Shown in pieces: positions 16,084-25,806 of a stretch of 34,745 nucleotides of DNA (positions are counted from its first letter, which is position 1; every line of letters starts with the position of its first letter). Source of the DNA: Candidatus Eiseniibacteriota bacterium (GTDB lineage: Bacteria; Eisenbacteria; RBG-16-71-46); NCBI GenBank assembly GCA_020849095.1, contig JADLGX010000239.1, positions 1 to 34,745 of the forward strand, written 5' to 3'. The translations under genes and the position numbers were made by a program. The notes beneath the pieces are model-generated. The model was not told the origin of the DNA, searched no databases, and saw nothing but the letters and a program-made list of their open reading frames with translations.

Positions 16084-16721
16084 GACCGGGCCTTTCGGAA
16101 AGCGAAGCGGTTCTCCGTTCCCTGCATGAGCCGGCTGATGTTGTCCTTGTGACGGACAATGACCACCACGGCGAGCAGGGCGCCGAGCAGGAAGCTCGGG
16201 CTGGCCACTCCATTCGGGCTGAAACGCCACAGCGCGACGGTGAACGCGACCGCGCCGAGCATGGAGCCCAGCGAGACGAACCGCGTGACGAGCAGCGTCG
16301 CCAGGAAGACGGCGAGAAAGACGCCGAACGAGGGGGGCGAAAGCGCGAGCAGCACGCCCACCGTGGTGGCCACCCCCTTGCCTCCCTTGAAGCCGGCGAG
16401 AAAGGTCCACACGTGTCCGGCCACCGCGGCGAATGCCACCGCCACCGCGCACCACTCGGGACCGCCGGGGAAGTCCGCGGCGAATGCGGCGCGCGGCACC
16501 AGCCAGACCGGAATAGCGCCCTTGGCGATGTCCAGCAGGAGCGTCGCGACACCGATGCCCGGCCCGAGGGAGCGATAGACGTTGGTGGCGCCCAGATTGC
16601 CCGAACCGAGCGTGCGCACGTCCACGCCCTGGAATGCGCGCCCGAGCCAGAGCCCCCAGGGCAGCGAGCCGCTCACGTATCCGGCGGCCAGTGCGGCGAT
16701 CAGCGATGCGATCGGCGGCAT
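16080..16721 (-). CDS. plsY: Glycerol-3-phosphate acyltransferase PlsY
   Basis: This 213-residue polytopic membrane protein transfers the acyl group from acyl phosphate to glycerol 3-phosphate, the first acylation of phospholipid synthesis. The signatures are GSGNLGATNVYR (residues 39-50), GHVWTFLAGFKGGKGVATT in the middle, and the C-terminal VVIVRHKDNISRLMQGTE, placed between hydrophobic helices. Acyl phosphate normally comes from PlsX, which is not in this window. The ATG is one base after the der stop codon, and its own stop overlaps the gpsA start. Confidence 0.97.
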   Translation of the reverse strand: MPPIASLIAALAAGYVSGSLPWGLWLGRAFQGVDVRTLGSGNLGATNVYRSLGPGIGVATLLLDIAKGAIPVWLVPRAAFAADFPGGPEWCAVAVAFAAVAGHVWTFLAGFKGGKGVATTVGVLLALSPPSFGVFLAVFLATLLVTRFVSLGSMLGAVAFTVALWRFSPNGVASPSFLLGALLAVVVIVRHKDNISRLMQGTENRFAFRKARS

Positions 16722-16722
16722 G

Positions 16723-18033
16723 TCACTCGCTCTTCTTCACCTTGAACCGCAGCGGCGTGCCCTTGAACCCGAAGTGCTCCGTGAAATGGCCCCACAGGTA
16801 GCGCCGATAGTTGTCGCTCAGGCGCGAGGGCGCATTCACGAAGAACGTGAAGGTCGGCGGGCGAACTCCGGTCTGGGTGACGTAATAGATCTTGGGAGCG
16901 CGGCCCTCGGAATTGCTGGGCACCGCGCGGCGGCGCTGGACGTCGGTCAGCCACTCGTTGAGCTTGCCGGTCGAGATGCGGCGGCTGTTTTCCTCGGCCC
17001 GCTGGGCAATGTACTCCGGCAACTTGGCGAGGTGAATGTTCTCGGTGGCCGAGACGGGATGCGCGGGCAGGTCGGCGAGCGTCGGGAACCGCCGGGCGCG
17101 TTCCTGCTGGACTTCCTTCCACGCCACCTCGCGATCCTCGACGAGGTCCCACTTGTTGTAGAGCAGCAGCACGGCGCAGCCGGCTTCGAGCGCGTGGTGA
17201 GCGAGGCGGGCCTCCTGCTTCTGGAAGCCCTCCTGGGTGTCCACCACCAGGCAGGCCACGTCGGCCCTCTCGAGCGCATGCAGCGCGCGCATGGTGGCGT
17301 AGAACTCGGCCTGGTCGTCGAACTCGGCCTGGCGGCGGATGCCGGCCGTGTCCACGAGCATGAAGTTCCCGTACGGCGTGGCCCACGGCGCGTCGATCGC
17401 GTCCACGGTGGTGCCGGCGCGGGGCTCGACGAGCACACGCTCCTCGCCCAGCAGCGCGTTCACAAGGGACGACTTGCCCACGTTGGGACGGCCCACGATC
17501 GCGACGCGCGCGTCGGGGCGCTCCTCCTCGCCGGTCTCCTCGGGCAGCATCGCGAGGATGGCGTCGAGCATGTCGCCGATCCCGAAGCCGCCCTCGGCGG
17601 CGATCGGCATGGGCTCCCCGAGCCCGAGCGAGTGGAACTCGTGCACGATGGTGTCGCCCGGCTTGTCCACCTTGTTGACCACCACGAGGGTCGGCCGGCC
17701 GAGCTTGCGCAGCTGCTGCGCGATCGCCATGTCGAGGTCGGTGACTCCCGTGTGCGCGTCCACCAGGAACACGATCGAGTCCGCGAGCCCGATGGCCATC
17801 TCAGCCTGGCGGCGGATGTCCGCGTCGCGGCCCTCGGAGGAGGCGGGCAGGAAGCCCCCGGTGTCCACCAGCACGAACGCGCGCGTCAGCCATTCGGTGC
17901 GCACGGCGTTGCGGTCGCGCGTCACCCCCGGCCGGTCGTGCGTGACGGCCTTGCGCTCCCCGATGACCCGGTTGAAGAGCGTGGACTTGCCGACATTGGG
18001 GCGGCCGATGATGGCGACGACGGGAGCGGACAT
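16723..18033 (-). CDS. der: Ribosome biogenesis GTPase Der (EngA)
   Basis: The 436-residue protein has the two tandem G domains and C-terminal KH-like domain that define Der, an assembly factor for the 50S subunit. The first G domain has GRPNVGKST at 10-18, DRPGVTRD, DTGGF and NKVD. The second has GRPNVGKSS, a GTT switch, DTAGI and NKWD. The C-terminal region (PPTFTFFVNAPSRLSDNYRRYL) matches the KH-like domain. I chose the ATG at 18033, ten residues into the longest frame, because it abuts the first conserved strand. The gene follows tRNA-Gly on the same strand with 76 bases between and may be cotranscribed with it. Confidence 0.97.
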   Translation of the reverse strand: MSAPVVAIIGRPNVGKSTLFNRVIGERKAVTHDRPGVTRDRNAVRTEWLTRAFVLVDTGGFLPASSEGRDADIRRQAEMAIGLADSIVFLVDAHTGVTDLDMAIAQQLRKLGRPTLVVVNKVDKPGDTIVHEFHSLGLGEPMPIAAEGGFGIGDMLDAILAMLPEETGEEERPDARVAIVGRPNVGKSSLVNALLGEERVLVEPRAGTTVDAIDAPWATPYGNFMLVDTAGIRRQAEFDDQAEFYATMRALHALERADVACLVVDTQEGFQKQEARLAHHALEAGCAVLLLYNKWDLVEDREVAWKEVQQERARRFPTLADLPAHPVSATENIHLAKLPEYIAQRAEENSRRISTGKLNEWLTDVQRRRAVPSNSEGRAPKIYYVTQTGVRPPTFTFFVNAPSRLSDNYRRYLWGHFTEHFGFKGTPLRFKVKKSE

Positions 18034-18109
18034 GGACACTCGCTTGAGAGACGACAACAGCACGGCGCGCCGCCTCTGAAAGGGACGACGCGCCGGAGGG
18101 CTGAAAACT

Positions 18110-18185
18110 TGGAGCGGGCAACGGGGGTCGAACCCGCGACCTCAAGCTTGGGAAGCTCGCGCTCTACCAACTGAGCTATGCCCGC
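18110..18185 (-). tRNA. tRNA-Gly (anticodon CCC)
   Basis: A 76-nt cloverleaf has acceptor GCGGGCA/TGCCCGC, discriminator T and encoded CCA. The anticodon stem CGAGC/GCTTG (with one G-U pair) encloses TTCCCAA, giving anticodon CCC for the glycine codon GGG. The T arm is CGGGTTCGACCCCCG. It is preceded by a TTGACA-N18-TAGCTT promoter and followed by der with no obvious terminator. Confidence 0.97.
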
Positions 18186-18213
18186 AGAAGCGCCATGAGT
18201 CAGGCGACGGGCC

Positions 18214-18243
18214 AAGCTACGGGAGGTCCCGCAGGGGTGTCAA
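18214..18243 (-). promoter_or_regulatory. Promoter of tRNA-Gly(CCC), probably also der-plsY-gpsA
   Basis: On the minus strand a consensus TTGACA (18243-18238) is followed after 18 bases by TAGCTT (18219-18214), 28 bases before the tRNA 5' end. This is the best -35 match in the window. It starts just beyond the miaA stop codon (18254). Confidence 0.8.
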
Positions 18244-18253
18244 CCGGCCGCCC

Positions 18254-19195
18254 TCAGACTCCGAGCGCCTCTCGCACCGCGGCCAGCAACGCCTGCGGAT
18301 CGCCCCCGCCGGCCAACCTGGCGCCCTCGACCTGGTGGCGGAACCATGTGCGCTGGCGCTTGGCCATGTTCCGCGTCCGCTGGTTCATGATTTCCACGGC
18401 GGCCGGCAGGTCCAGGCGCCCCTCGAGGACCGCGAGCGCCTCGTCGTAGCCGATCGCCTTGAGCGCGACGAGAGCCTCGCGCCTGCCCTGCCCCACGATC
18501 CCGCGGGTCTCCTCGAGCAGGCCGGAATCGAACATCGCCCGGGTCCGCGTCTCGATGCGCGCGGCGAGCGCCCCGGGTTCGAACGTGATCTCGGCGATCC
18601 GCCAGTCGGCGGCCAGCCCCTCACGCGGCGAGTTCGCGTGCCACCACGACAGCGGCCTGCCGCTCGCCTCGTGCACCTCGAGCGCGCGCGTGATGCGCTG
18701 GCGGTCGCGTGTCGTCAGGCGCGCGGCCGTGGGCGGATCCACCTGGGCCAGACGCGCGTGCAGCGCCTCGATGCCCGCCGACTCCACCTCGGCCGCCAGC
18801 CGGGCGCGAATGCCGGCATCGTGCGGCGGCCCCGCGTGCAGACCGTGCTGGAGCGCGCGCAGGTACAGGCCCGAGCCGCCGACCAGCACGGGAGTGACGC
18901 CACGCGAGAACAGCTCTTCGCAGGTGGAGGCGGCGAGCCGGGCGTACCAGCCGGCGCTCGGCGGCTCTCCCAGGTCGAGCGAGTCGAACAGGTGATGCGG
19001 AAGCCGCGCGCGCTCTGCCGCGGTGGGCTTGCCCGTGCCCACGTCGAGCTGGCGGAACACCTGGCGGGCATCGGCGCACACCACTTCCCCGCCGATCGCG
19101 TCCGCGACGCGCTCGCCCACTTCCGTCTTGCCGGTGGCGGTGGCGCCGACGATGGCGAGGATGCGGCGCGCGCCGGAGCGCGGCGTGGCGTTCAT
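18254..19195 (-). CDS. miaA: tRNA dimethylallyltransferase
   Basis: The 313-residue enzyme adds a dimethylallyl group to N6 of A37 in tRNAs that read U-starting codons. The P-loop GATATGKT at 17-24 is followed by the DARQVFRQLDVGTGKPT region (the usual D-S-x-Q-x-Y has Ala-Arg-Gln-Val-Phe), LVGGSGLYLRAL, and the C-terminal RNMAKRQRTWFR signature. The ATG at 19195 lies nine bases after the mutL stop codon; the mutL-miaA pairing is widely conserved. The ribosome-binding site is weak. It is the last gene of the thr-mutL-miaA run. Confidence 0.97.
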   Translation of the reverse strand: MNATPRSGARRILAIVGATATGKTEVGERVADAIGGEVVCADARQVFRQLDVGTGKPTAAERARLPHHLFDSLDLGEPPSAGWYARLAASTCEELFSRGVTPVLVGGSGLYLRALQHGLHAGPPHDAGIRARLAAEVESAGIEALHARLAQVDPPTAARLTTRDRQRITRALEVHEASGRPLSWWHANSPREGLAADWRIAEITFEPGALAARIETRTRAMFDSGLLEETRGIVGQGRREALVALKAIGYDEALAVLEGRLDLPAAVEIMNQRTRNMAKRQRTWFRHQVEGARLAGGGDPQALLAAVREALGV

Positions 19196-19204
19196 CGGCG
19201 GGAC

Positions 19205-20962
19205 TTAAGTGCGCCCGAAACGGCGGTGCAGTTCCTCGAGGTCGAGGCGCACGAACGTGGGGCGGCCGTGCGGGTCGCCGTGCGGCCGCGAGGTGGCGAA
19301 CAGCCGGTCCACCAGCGCGCGCATCTCCTCGCGCGACAGCGCGTCCCCCGCGCGCCAGGCGGCGTGGCAGGCGTGCGAGCAGGCGAGCCGCTCGACGAGC
19401 GAATCCTGCGCGGTCGGAACGCCCTCGCCGATGCCGTCGAGCACGTCCTGCAGCAGGCGGCCCGGATCCTCCACGCGCAGCCCCGAGGGCACGCCCTGGA
19501 TGACGACGGTCGGCGCGCTCAGCGGGGACAGGTCCCAGCCCAGCTGGCGAAGGTGCGGACCGACTTCGAGCAGCAAGTCGAACTGCGCCCGCGACAGATC
19601 CACGAGCGCCGGGAAGAGCAGGCCCTGCGCCGTGCCCTGCTGGCCCTCGAGCCGCGCCCGCGCCTCCTCGTACAGGATGCGCTCGTGCGCCGCATGCTGG
19701 TCCACGATCACCATGCCGCCGCGGACGGGCGCCAGGATGTAGGTGCGGTGCAGCTGCCAGAGTTCGGGCTCCGGCGCCGCCATGCGGGCGCTGACGTGAA
19801 CCCCCGCCCCGGCCGGGACCGGTTCGGTCGCGGTCGAAGCGGCGGCCGGAGCACTCAGCGGCAGGCCGAGCTGCGACTCGTCCACCATCGGGCGCTCACG
19901 AACCTGCTCCGCCCAGGCGGGCAGCGGATCCTCGGCCCCCTGGCGGCCGGGCACCACGGTGAACGGCGGATAGATGCTGGTGAGCGGCTGGGCGGCGGTG
20001 CCCGCGACGAAGGAGAAGACCAGATCGTCGTCGGCGAAGCGCACTTCGCGCTTGGTGGGATGCACGTTCACGTCGAGCCGCTCCGCCGGCACGTCGAGCC
20101 ACATCACGGCGCTCGGAAAGCGGCCGCCCGGCAGCAGGTTGCCGTACGCATGGCGAAGCGCCTGGGACAACGCCGGACTCTGCACCCAGCGCCCGTTGAC
20201 CAGGAACACCTGGCCTTCGCGCGTCGAGCGCGCGTGCTCCGGCAGGCCGAGCAGCAGGCCGAGCGTCATCCCGGAGCGCTCCCCGGTCGCCTCGAGCAAC
20301 TGTTCGGCGTGGCGCTGTCCCCAGATCTGCGCGGCGCGCTCGCGGCGCGTGGGCACCGCGCCCCAGTCGAACCGCTCGCGCTGGTCCACGACGAGCCGGA
20401 ACGCGGTCCCGGGCCGGGCCAGCGCGTAGCTCTCGATCATGCGGATCGCCGCGCGCAGCTCGCCGCCCGGCGAGTGCAGGAACTTGCGCCGCGCAGGAGT
20501 GTTGTAGAACAGGTCGCGCACTTCGACCGACGTTCCCGGAGCGCGTGCGGCAGCGCCCCTTTCCGTGACGGTGCCGCCGTCCACCGCGACGAACGAGGCC
20601 GCTTCGTGCCCGGCCGTGCGCGACGTGATGCGCATCCGGCTCACGGCGGCGATGCTCGGCATCGCCTCGCCGCGAAAACCCAGCGTCGCCAGCCGGTCGA
20701 GATCGTCGAGGGCGGACAGCTTGCTCGTCGCGTGGCGCTCGAGCGCCAGCTCGAGCTCTTCCGGCCCGATGCCCGAGCCGTCGTCCGCCACCGTGAAGGC
20801 CTGGTCGAGCGACTTCTCCACGCGCACTTCGACCGCGCGGGCTCCCGCGTCGAGCGCGTTCTCGAGCACTTCCTTGAGGGCGGACAGCGGCCGCTCGATG
20901 ACCTCGCCCGCCGCGATGCGGGAAGCGGTCTCGGGCGACAGCCGCAGGATGGGACGAGCCAA
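19205..20962 (-). CDS. mutL: DNA mismatch repair protein MutL (endonuclease type)
   Basis: The 585-residue protein has the GHKL ATPase N-terminus: IAAGEVIERPLSALKEVLENALDAG with catalytic Glu35, DDGSGIGPEEL, TLGFRGEA, and the DVNVHPTKREVRF end of the domain. A low-complexity Pro/Ala linker (about 340-395) leads to a C-terminal dimerisation domain. This carries the endonuclease motif DQHAAHERILYE at 421-432, so it is of the nicking type found in bacteria without MutH. ACHAAWRAG (531-539) and FGR at the C-terminus also match the active-site set. The usual CPHGRPT zinc-ligand motif reads DPHGRPT with Asp563. The start is TTG at 20962, supported by GGAGG four bases upstream. A candidate promoter overlaps the thrC stop codon. 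Confidence 0.96.
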   Translation of the reverse strand: MARPILRLSPETASRIAAGEVIERPLSALKEVLENALDAGARAVEVRVEKSLDQAFTVADDGSGIGPEELELALERHATSKLSALDDLDRLATLGFRGEAMPSIAAVSRMRITSRTAGHEAASFVAVDGGTVTERGAAARAPGTSVEVRDLFYNTPARRKFLHSPGGELRAAIRMIESYALARPGTAFRLVVDQRERFDWGAVPTRRERAAQIWGQRHAEQLLEATGERSGMTLGLLLGLPEHARSTREGQVFLVNGRWVQSPALSQALRHAYGNLLPGGRFPSAVMWLDVPAERLDVNVHPTKREVRFADDDLVFSFVAGTAAQPLTSIYPPFTVVPGRQGAEDPLPAWAEQVRERPMVDESQLGLPLSAPAAASTATEPVPAGAGVHVSARMAAPEPELWQLHRTYILAPVRGGMVIVDQHAAHERILYEEARARLEGQQGTAQGLLFPALVDLSRAQFDLLLEVGPHLRQLGWDLSPLSAPTVVIQGVPSGLRVEDPGRLLQDVLDGIGEGVPTAQDSLVERLACSHACHAAWRAGDALSREEMRALVDRLFATSRPHGDPHGRPTFVRLDLEELHRRFGRT

Positions 20963-21005
20963 GGATCCTCCGGGCGGTCGCGGGATGGTGTCGCAGCTTC
21001 TCGCA

Positions 21006-21035
21006 GCAATACCGCCCGCGCTCGGCGGCGGTCAA
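21006..21035 (-). promoter_or_regulatory. Possible internal promoter of mutL-miaA
   Basis: On the minus strand TTGACC (21035-21030), overlapping the thrC stop codon, is followed after 18 bases by TATTGC (21011-21006), 43 bases before the mutL start. It would let mutL be transcribed independently of the attenuated thr operon. Confidence 0.5.
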
Positions 21036-22345
21036 GCGGGAGCGCGCTCTCCCTCTCCGGCGGCGGCCCCTTCGCGAAGGCGGGCGGCCAGCAGCGCCGC
21101 GTCGGCCGGCAGCGGTTCGGCGCGCACCGGACGCTCGAGCAGCGCCGCGAGCGAAGCGGGCAGCGGCACACGCACGCCGAGCAGGGGTTCGACCAGGTCG
21201 AGGAACTTGGCCGGATGCGCGGTGGCCAGATACAGCCCGCACTCGCCCGGGCGCAGCGCACGGTCCAGCACGCGCCAGGCGACGGCCGCGTGCGGCTCCA
21301 CGACGTGACCCCGAGCGTGCAGCGCACGCATCGCCTGCTCGGTTTCGTGGTCGTCGCACGAACCCCAGCGCAGCGCCGAGCGAAGCGGCGCGAGGTCCCC
21401 TCCGAAGAGATGGCGGACACGCTCCCAGTTGCTCGGCGCGCCCACGTCCATGGCGCTGCTGTGCGTCGCCACGCTCTCACGCGCGCGGTACTCGCCGCTC
21501 TCGAGGTGATCGGGCACCGTTCGGTTGGCGTTGGTGGCGGCCACGATTGCCTCCACGGGCAGCCCGAGCGCGCGCGCGTACAGGCCGGCGCAGAGGTTCC
21601 CGAAGTTCCCGCTCGGCACCGAGATCACGACCGGCCGTCCCGGCTGCGCCTCGCGCACGCGCGCGACGCCCTCGAAGTAGTACGGCACCTGCGCCAGCAG
21701 CCGCGCGATGTTGATGCTGTTCGCGCTCGTCAGCCCCAGGTCGGCCGCCAGCCGATCGTCGGCGAAGCAAGCGCGCACCATGCGCTGGCAATCGTCGAAT
21801 GAGCCGTCGACCGCGAAGGCGCGCGTGTTGCCCCCCAGACATGCCAGTTGGCGCTCCTGCAGAGGAGTGACCCGGCCGCGCGGATACAGCACCGCCACGC
21901 TCACGCCGGCGCGGCCCAGGAACGCGGCGGCCGCCGCCGCGCCCGTGTCGCCGCTCGTCGCCGTCAGGACGGTGCGCGGTCCCGTGGCCGAAGCGCTCAC
22001 GACGCGCGCCAGGAAGCGCGCGCCGAAATCCTTGAACGCCAGCGACGGCCCGTGGAAAAGCTCGAGCGCGTGCGTGCTTCCCTCCACCGCCGTGACCCGC
22101 ACGGGAAAATCGAACGCCTCGCGGACCAGCGCGTCGAGCGCGGAGCGCTCCCACTCGTCGCCGAGCAAACGGCACAGGATCTCGCAGGAACGCTCGGCCC
22201 ACGGCAGGTCGAGCAGCGCCGGCACGTCGTCCCAGCGCGGCAGTGATGCGGGCACCCAGAGCCCGCCGTCGGCCGGGGCGTGCCCGAGCGCCGCGGCGGC
22301 GAAGGTCGTGGTGTGGCGCGCGTCGCGCGTGCTGACGAGTCTCAT
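21032..22345 (-). CDS. thrC: Threonine synthase
   Basis: The 437-residue PLP enzyme converts O-phosphohomoserine to threonine. The N-terminus [32 protein letters not shown] is typical of the bacterial ThrC class. The PLP-binding lysine is Lys105 in SLAFKDFGARF. The pyridoxal-phosphate loop region is TATSGDTGAAAAAAF, and SVPSGNFGN is also conserved. The ATG at 22345 overlaps the thrB stop codon (ATGA). It is the last of the three thr genes and lies 69 bases before mutL. Confidence 0.97.
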   Translation of the reverse strand: MRLVSTRDARHTTTFAAAALGHAPADGGLWVPASLPRWDDVPALLDLPWAERSCEILCRLLGDEWERSALDALVREAFDFPVRVTAVEGSTHALELFHGPSLAFKDFGARFLARVVSASATGPRTVLTATSGDTGAAAAAAFLGRAGVSVAVLYPRGRVTPLQERQLACLGGNTRAFAVDGSFDDCQRMVRACFADDRLAADLGLTSANSINIARLLAQVPYYFEGVARVREAQPGRPVVISVPSGNFGNLCAGLYARALGLPVEAIVAATNANRTVPDHLESGEYRARESVATHSSAMDVGAPSNWERVRHLFGGDLAPLRSALRWGSCDDHETEQAMRALHARGHVVEPHAAVAWRVLDRALRPGECGLYLATAHPAKFLDLVEPLLGVRVPLPASLAALLERPVRAEPLPADAALLAARLREGAAAGEGERAPA

Positions 22346-23277
22346 GCGTCCTCGGTCAGGCGCGCGCCGCGCCGGTCGAGCACGCATTCGCGCACTTCCG
22401 CCGCGATGCCCGCCTCGCTCCACGCCCTCGTCATGGCCTCGCCCACGCCGGCCGAATCGCCCGCCGGGGCCAGCGCGAGCATCGCGGGGCCCGCGCCCGA
22501 AAAGCTGCATCCCCACGCGCCGGCTTCCCCTGCCGCGCGCTGGACCGCCGCGAACCCCGGCACCAGCGCCGCGCGATGCGGCTCCGCGATGCCGTCCACG
22601 AGCGCGCCGCGAAAACGCTCGCGATCGCCCGAATGCAGCGCATGCACGAGCGTGGCCAGCCGCTGCGCGTGAAGCAGCGCATCGGGCAGCGAAAGCGCGG
22701 CGGGCAGCACCGCCCGCGCCGCCCGCGTCTCCAGCAGCAGCGCGGGGCTGGCGATCACGAACCGCAGCTCGTCGAAGAACGGCAGCGCCGTCGCGCTCCC
22801 GTCCGCGTGCACCAAGCGCAGGCCGCCGAGCAGGGCCGGCGCCACGTTGTCCAGGTGAAGCGCGCCGGATGCGTCGCTCTCGGCATCGCCCGCGGCGGCC
22901 AGCAGCACGTCGTCGGACAGCGACAGGCCCAGCGCGCCGTCGAGCGCGCGCAGCAGGGCCACGATGCTCGCGCTGCTCGAGCCCACCCCGCTACCCACGG
23001 GCAGCCCCTTGGTGAGCCGCACCCGGAACGCCGGCAGTTCGACACGCGCGCGCCTCGCCAGCGCGTCGGCCGCGCGCCACACCAGGTTCTCCGTGCCCGC
23101 CGGCAGCTGGTGCGCGAACGGTCCGTCGCAATCGAGCGAGCGCGCCGCGGCGGGCGTGAGTTCGACGAAGTCGCCCCAGCGCTCGCCGCTGACCGGGGCC
23201 AGCGCCGCCCCGAGTGTGTCGAACCCGGCGATGACGTTGCCGCAGCTGGCCGGGCCGAACGCGCGCGCGGGGATCAC
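22342..23277 (-). CDS. thrB: Homoserine kinase
   Basis: The 311-residue GHMP-family kinase phosphorylates homoserine. The ATP loop is [12 protein letters not shown] at residues 93-104. The N-terminal [20 protein letters not shown] and C-terminal [13 protein letters not shown] motifs are those of ThrB. The start is GTG at 23277, overlapping the thrA stop (GTGA); the frame is open further upstream but without family similarity. Overlaps at both ends indicate tight translational coupling within thrABC. Confidence 0.95.
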   Translation of the reverse strand: MIPARAFGPASCGNVIAGFDTLGAALAPVSGERWGDFVELTPAAARSLDCDGPFAHQLPAGTENLVWRAADALARRARVELPAFRVRLTKGLPVGSGVGSSSASIVALLRALDGALGLSLSDDVLLAAAGDAESDASGALHLDNVAPALLGGLRLVHADGSATALPFFDELRFVIASPALLLETRAARAVLPAALSLPDALLHAQRLATLVHALHSGDRERFRGALVDGIAEPHRAALVPGFAAVQRAAGEAGAWGCSFSGAGPAMLALAPAGDSAGVGEAMTRAWSEAGIAAEVRECVLDRRGARLTEDA

Positions 23278-25757
23278 GGCTGCCCCCACGGCACGAGCCG
23301 CATGACGTCGGCCAGCACTCCGGCCGCCGTCACCTCGGCGCCCGCCCCGTAGCCGCGCACGACCAGCGGCCGCGGGCTGTAGGCCGCGCTCGTGATGCTG
23401 ATGGCGTTCTCGCCGCCCCGAACCGCGGCGAGCGGGTGCGTCGCGTCCACCGCCACGGGCCCCACCGCGCACCGCCCTCCCTCGACGAGCGCGACGAAGC
23501 GCAGCACTTCCCCCGCGGCGGCGAGGGCGGCGACACGCGCGGCCACCTCGGCGTCGGCCGACGGCAGCCTGGCGAGGAACTCTTCGACCGTGCCGCTCGC
23601 GTCGAACAAAGGGGGCAATAGCCCCTCCAGCGCGACATCGGACAGCTCGAGCGGAGCGCCCAGCTCGCGCGCGAGCACCAGCGCCTTGCGCGCCACGTCG
23701 AGTCCGCTCAGGTCCACGCGCGGATCGGGCTCGGTGTACCCGGCTTCGCGCGCGCGGGCCACCGCCTCGCTCAGCGGAACCCCGTCCTGCAGGAGGCCGA
23801 GGACGTACGAAAGCGTGCCGCTCAGGACCCCCTCGATACGGATCACCTCGTCGCCGCCGGCCAGCAGGTCATGAAGCGGACCGATCACCGGCAGGCCCGC
23901 TCCCACGTTCGTCTCGTAGTGGAACCGCCTGCGACGGAGACGCAGCCGCTCGCGCAGGTCGCGATATCGCGGCAGCGGCCCGCTGTTGAGCAGCTTGCTT
24001 GCGCTCACCACGTGCATGCCGGAATCCACGAAATCGCCGTAACGCTGCGCGAGGGAGTCGGCGCTGGTGCAGTCCACGAGCACGGGAGTCGGCGGACGGC
24101 GTTTGCGCACGTCCGTGAGAAGGGACTCGGGATCGAACGGTGGCGCGCCCTCGAGCGCCGCCATCGCATCCCGGGGCACGAGGCTGCGCGGCGCGATGCG
24201 GCAGCGGCGCGAATCCGCGACGGCGCACAGCCTCAGGTCCACGCCGCGCTCGCGCCAGCGCTCCGCCGAGCGTTCCAACTGTGCGAGGAACTGCCGGCCC
24301 ACCAGACCGACGCCGACGAGGTACACGTCCACACGCTGCGCCGTGTCGAAGAAGCGCGCGTGCACGGCAGGCAGGGCGCGCACCCCCTCCTCCTCGGTGA
24401 CGACGGCCGAGATGGATCGCTCGCTGGAACCCTGCGCGATCGCGACCACGTTGCAACCCAGGTCGCCGAGCGCGCCGAAGAGCGCGGCCGCCACGCCCGG
24501 GCGGTGGCGCATGCCGTCGCCCACGAGGCTGAGGACGGCCAGCCCGGCGAGCGGCTCGACCGATTCGACGAGCGAAAGCGCTCGCTCGCGCGCGAACTCG
24601 TCGTCCAGGGCGCGAACGGCTTCGTCGCGGTCGGCGGTGCGGATGCCCAGCGAGATGGCGCACTCGCTCGAGGCCTGCGTGATCAGTAGCACGTTGATGC
24701 CGCACCGCGCCAGCGACGAGAAGACGCGGGCCGCGACTCCGGGAAGGCCGGGCATGCCCGGGCCGCTCAGCGTCAGCAGCGTGACGTCGCGAAGCAGCGT
24801 GAGTCCGCGCGCCAGGTGCGGGCTGGCGGGCGCGTGCCCGGTGATGAGCGTGCCCTCGCCGTCCGGAGCGAACGTGTTGCGCACGCGGACGGGAATGCCG
24901 GGATCGCGCACCGGGGCGAGCGTGCGCGGGTGCAGCACCTTGGCGCCGAAATGCGCCAGCTCCATGGTCTCGTCGTAGCTCAACGCGCTCAGCCGCATCG
25001 CGTCCGGCACGAGCCGGGGATCGGCGGTGAAGACGCCGTCCACGTCGGTCCAGATCTCGAGCAGCGCCGCCTCGACTGCCGCCGCGGCGAGCGCGGCCGA
25101 AAGATCCGACCCGCCGCGCCCGAGCAGCGCGATCCGCCCGCTCTCGTCCCCGCCGTAGAATCCGGGCAAGAGCGCGAGATCGCGCCCCGAGCGCTTCCAC
25201 TCCGAGAACCGCTCGCGCAGGGCGCCGGGCAGCGCGGTCGCTTCGAGCAGGGATCCCGTGCACGGGATGTATTCGCACGGATCCAGATCGTCGTGTTCCA
25301 GGCCGCGCTTCTGCAGGATGTGGGAAAGCAGCGCGCAGGAGGCGCGCTCGCCCGCCGAGGCGATCCTCGCGTGGGTCTGGGGCGGGCACACCCCGAGCGC
25401 GCGCACCCCGGCCAGCAGCCGGCCCACTTCGTCGCCGAGCCCCTCGAGCAGCGAGCGCATCGCCTGCGTCGGGAAGCCGTCCGCCATCCCGATCTGGTCG
25501 AACATCAGCAGGTGCCAGCGGCCGAACGCATCCGCTGCTCTGTCGTCTTCCCCCTTCACCGCCGCGGAGATGCCGTCCAGGAGCCGGTTCGTGACTCCCT
25601 CCATCGCGCTCGCCACGACGATCACGCGCGACTCGGCCAGCGCCTCCTCGATCAGGCCGGCGACCGCGGTCATGCGCTCGGTGGAGCCCACCGAAGTGCC
25701 GCCGAACTTCATGACGCGAACGGGACGGCGGGCGTCGCGCTTGCGCTGCGTCGTCAT
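23274..25757 (-). CDS. thrA: Bifunctional aspartate kinase/homoserine dehydrogenase
   Basis: This 827-residue fusion has the length of E. coli ThrA (820). The aspartokinase part (about 13-305) has [11 protein letters not shown] with catalytic Lys17, ASAGERAS and [10 protein letters not shown] at 213-222. Two ACT units follow (about 325-465: [22 protein letters not shown] and [22 protein letters not shown]), the expected site of threonine feedback. The homoserine dehydrogenase part (about 477-827) has the NAD(P)-binding VGVGLVG at 481-487 and [14 protein letters not shown] plus [10 protein letters not shown]. It catalyses steps 1 and 3 from aspartate to threonine and homoserine. The ATG at 25757 has GGAG upstream and lies 16 bases after the U tract of an attenuator-like terminator. 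The operon is thrA-thrB-thrC, as in enterobacteria and Bacteroidetes. Confidence 0.96.
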   Translation of the reverse strand: MTTQRKRDARRPVRVMKFGGTSVGSTERMTAVAGLIEEALAESRVIVVASAMEGVTNRLLDGISAAVKGEDDRAADAFGRWHLLMFDQIGMADGFPTQAMRSLLEGLGDEVGRLLAGVRALGVCPPQTHARIASAGERASCALLSHILQKRGLEHDDLDPCEYIPCTGSLLEATALPGALRERFSEWKRSGRDLALLPGFYGGDESGRIALLGRGGSDLSAALAAAAVEAALLEIWTDVDGVFTADPRLVPDAMRLSALSYDETMELAHFGAKVLHPRTLAPVRDPGIPVRVRNTFAPDGEGTLITGHAPASPHLARGLTLLRDVTLLTLSGPGMPGLPGVAARVFSSLARCGINVLLITQASSECAISLGIRTADRDEAVRALDDEFARERALSLVESVEPLAGLAVLSLVGDGMRHRPGVAAALFGALGDLGCNVVAIAQGSSERSISAVVTEEEGVRALPAVHARFFDTAQRVDVYLVGVGLVGRQFLAQLERSAERWRERGVDLRLCAVADSRRCRIAPRSLVPRDAMAALEGAPPFDPESLLTDVRKRRPPTPVLVDCTSADSLAQRYGDFVDSGMHVVSASKLLNSGPLPRYRDLRERLRLRRRRFHYETNVGAGLPVIGPLHDLLAGGDEVIRIEGVLSGTLSYVLGLLQDGVPLSEAVARAREAGYTEPDPRVDLSGLDVARKALVLARELGAPLELSDVALEGLLPPLFDASGTVEEFLARLPSADAEVAARVAALAAAGEVLRFVALVEGGRCAVGPVAVDATHPLAAVRGGENAISITSAAYSPRPLVVRGYGAGAEVTAAGVLADVMRLVPWGQP

Positions 25758-25772
25758 GGAGCGCTCCGATCG

Positions 25773-25806
25773 AAAAACGAGAGGCCCCGCCGGTTCGGCG
25801 GGGCCT
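25773..25806 (-). terminator. Attenuator terminator in front of thrA
   Basis: An 11-bp perfect stem, AGGCCCCGCCG / CGGCGGGGCCT, with loop AAC (25806-25796 and 25792-25782) is followed by CTCG and a run of five T (25777-25773). It lies between the leader peptide and thrA on the minus strand, 16 bases upstream of the thrA ATG, where termination would stop expression of the whole operon. Confidence 0.85.

Noticed and set aside
18335-21802. A 1155-codon open frame on the plus strand opposite thrC-mutL-miaA.
   Set aside because: It is antisense to three clearly recognised genes. Its product is rich in Arg, Ala, Gly and His with no domain, as expected from a GC-rich shadow frame.
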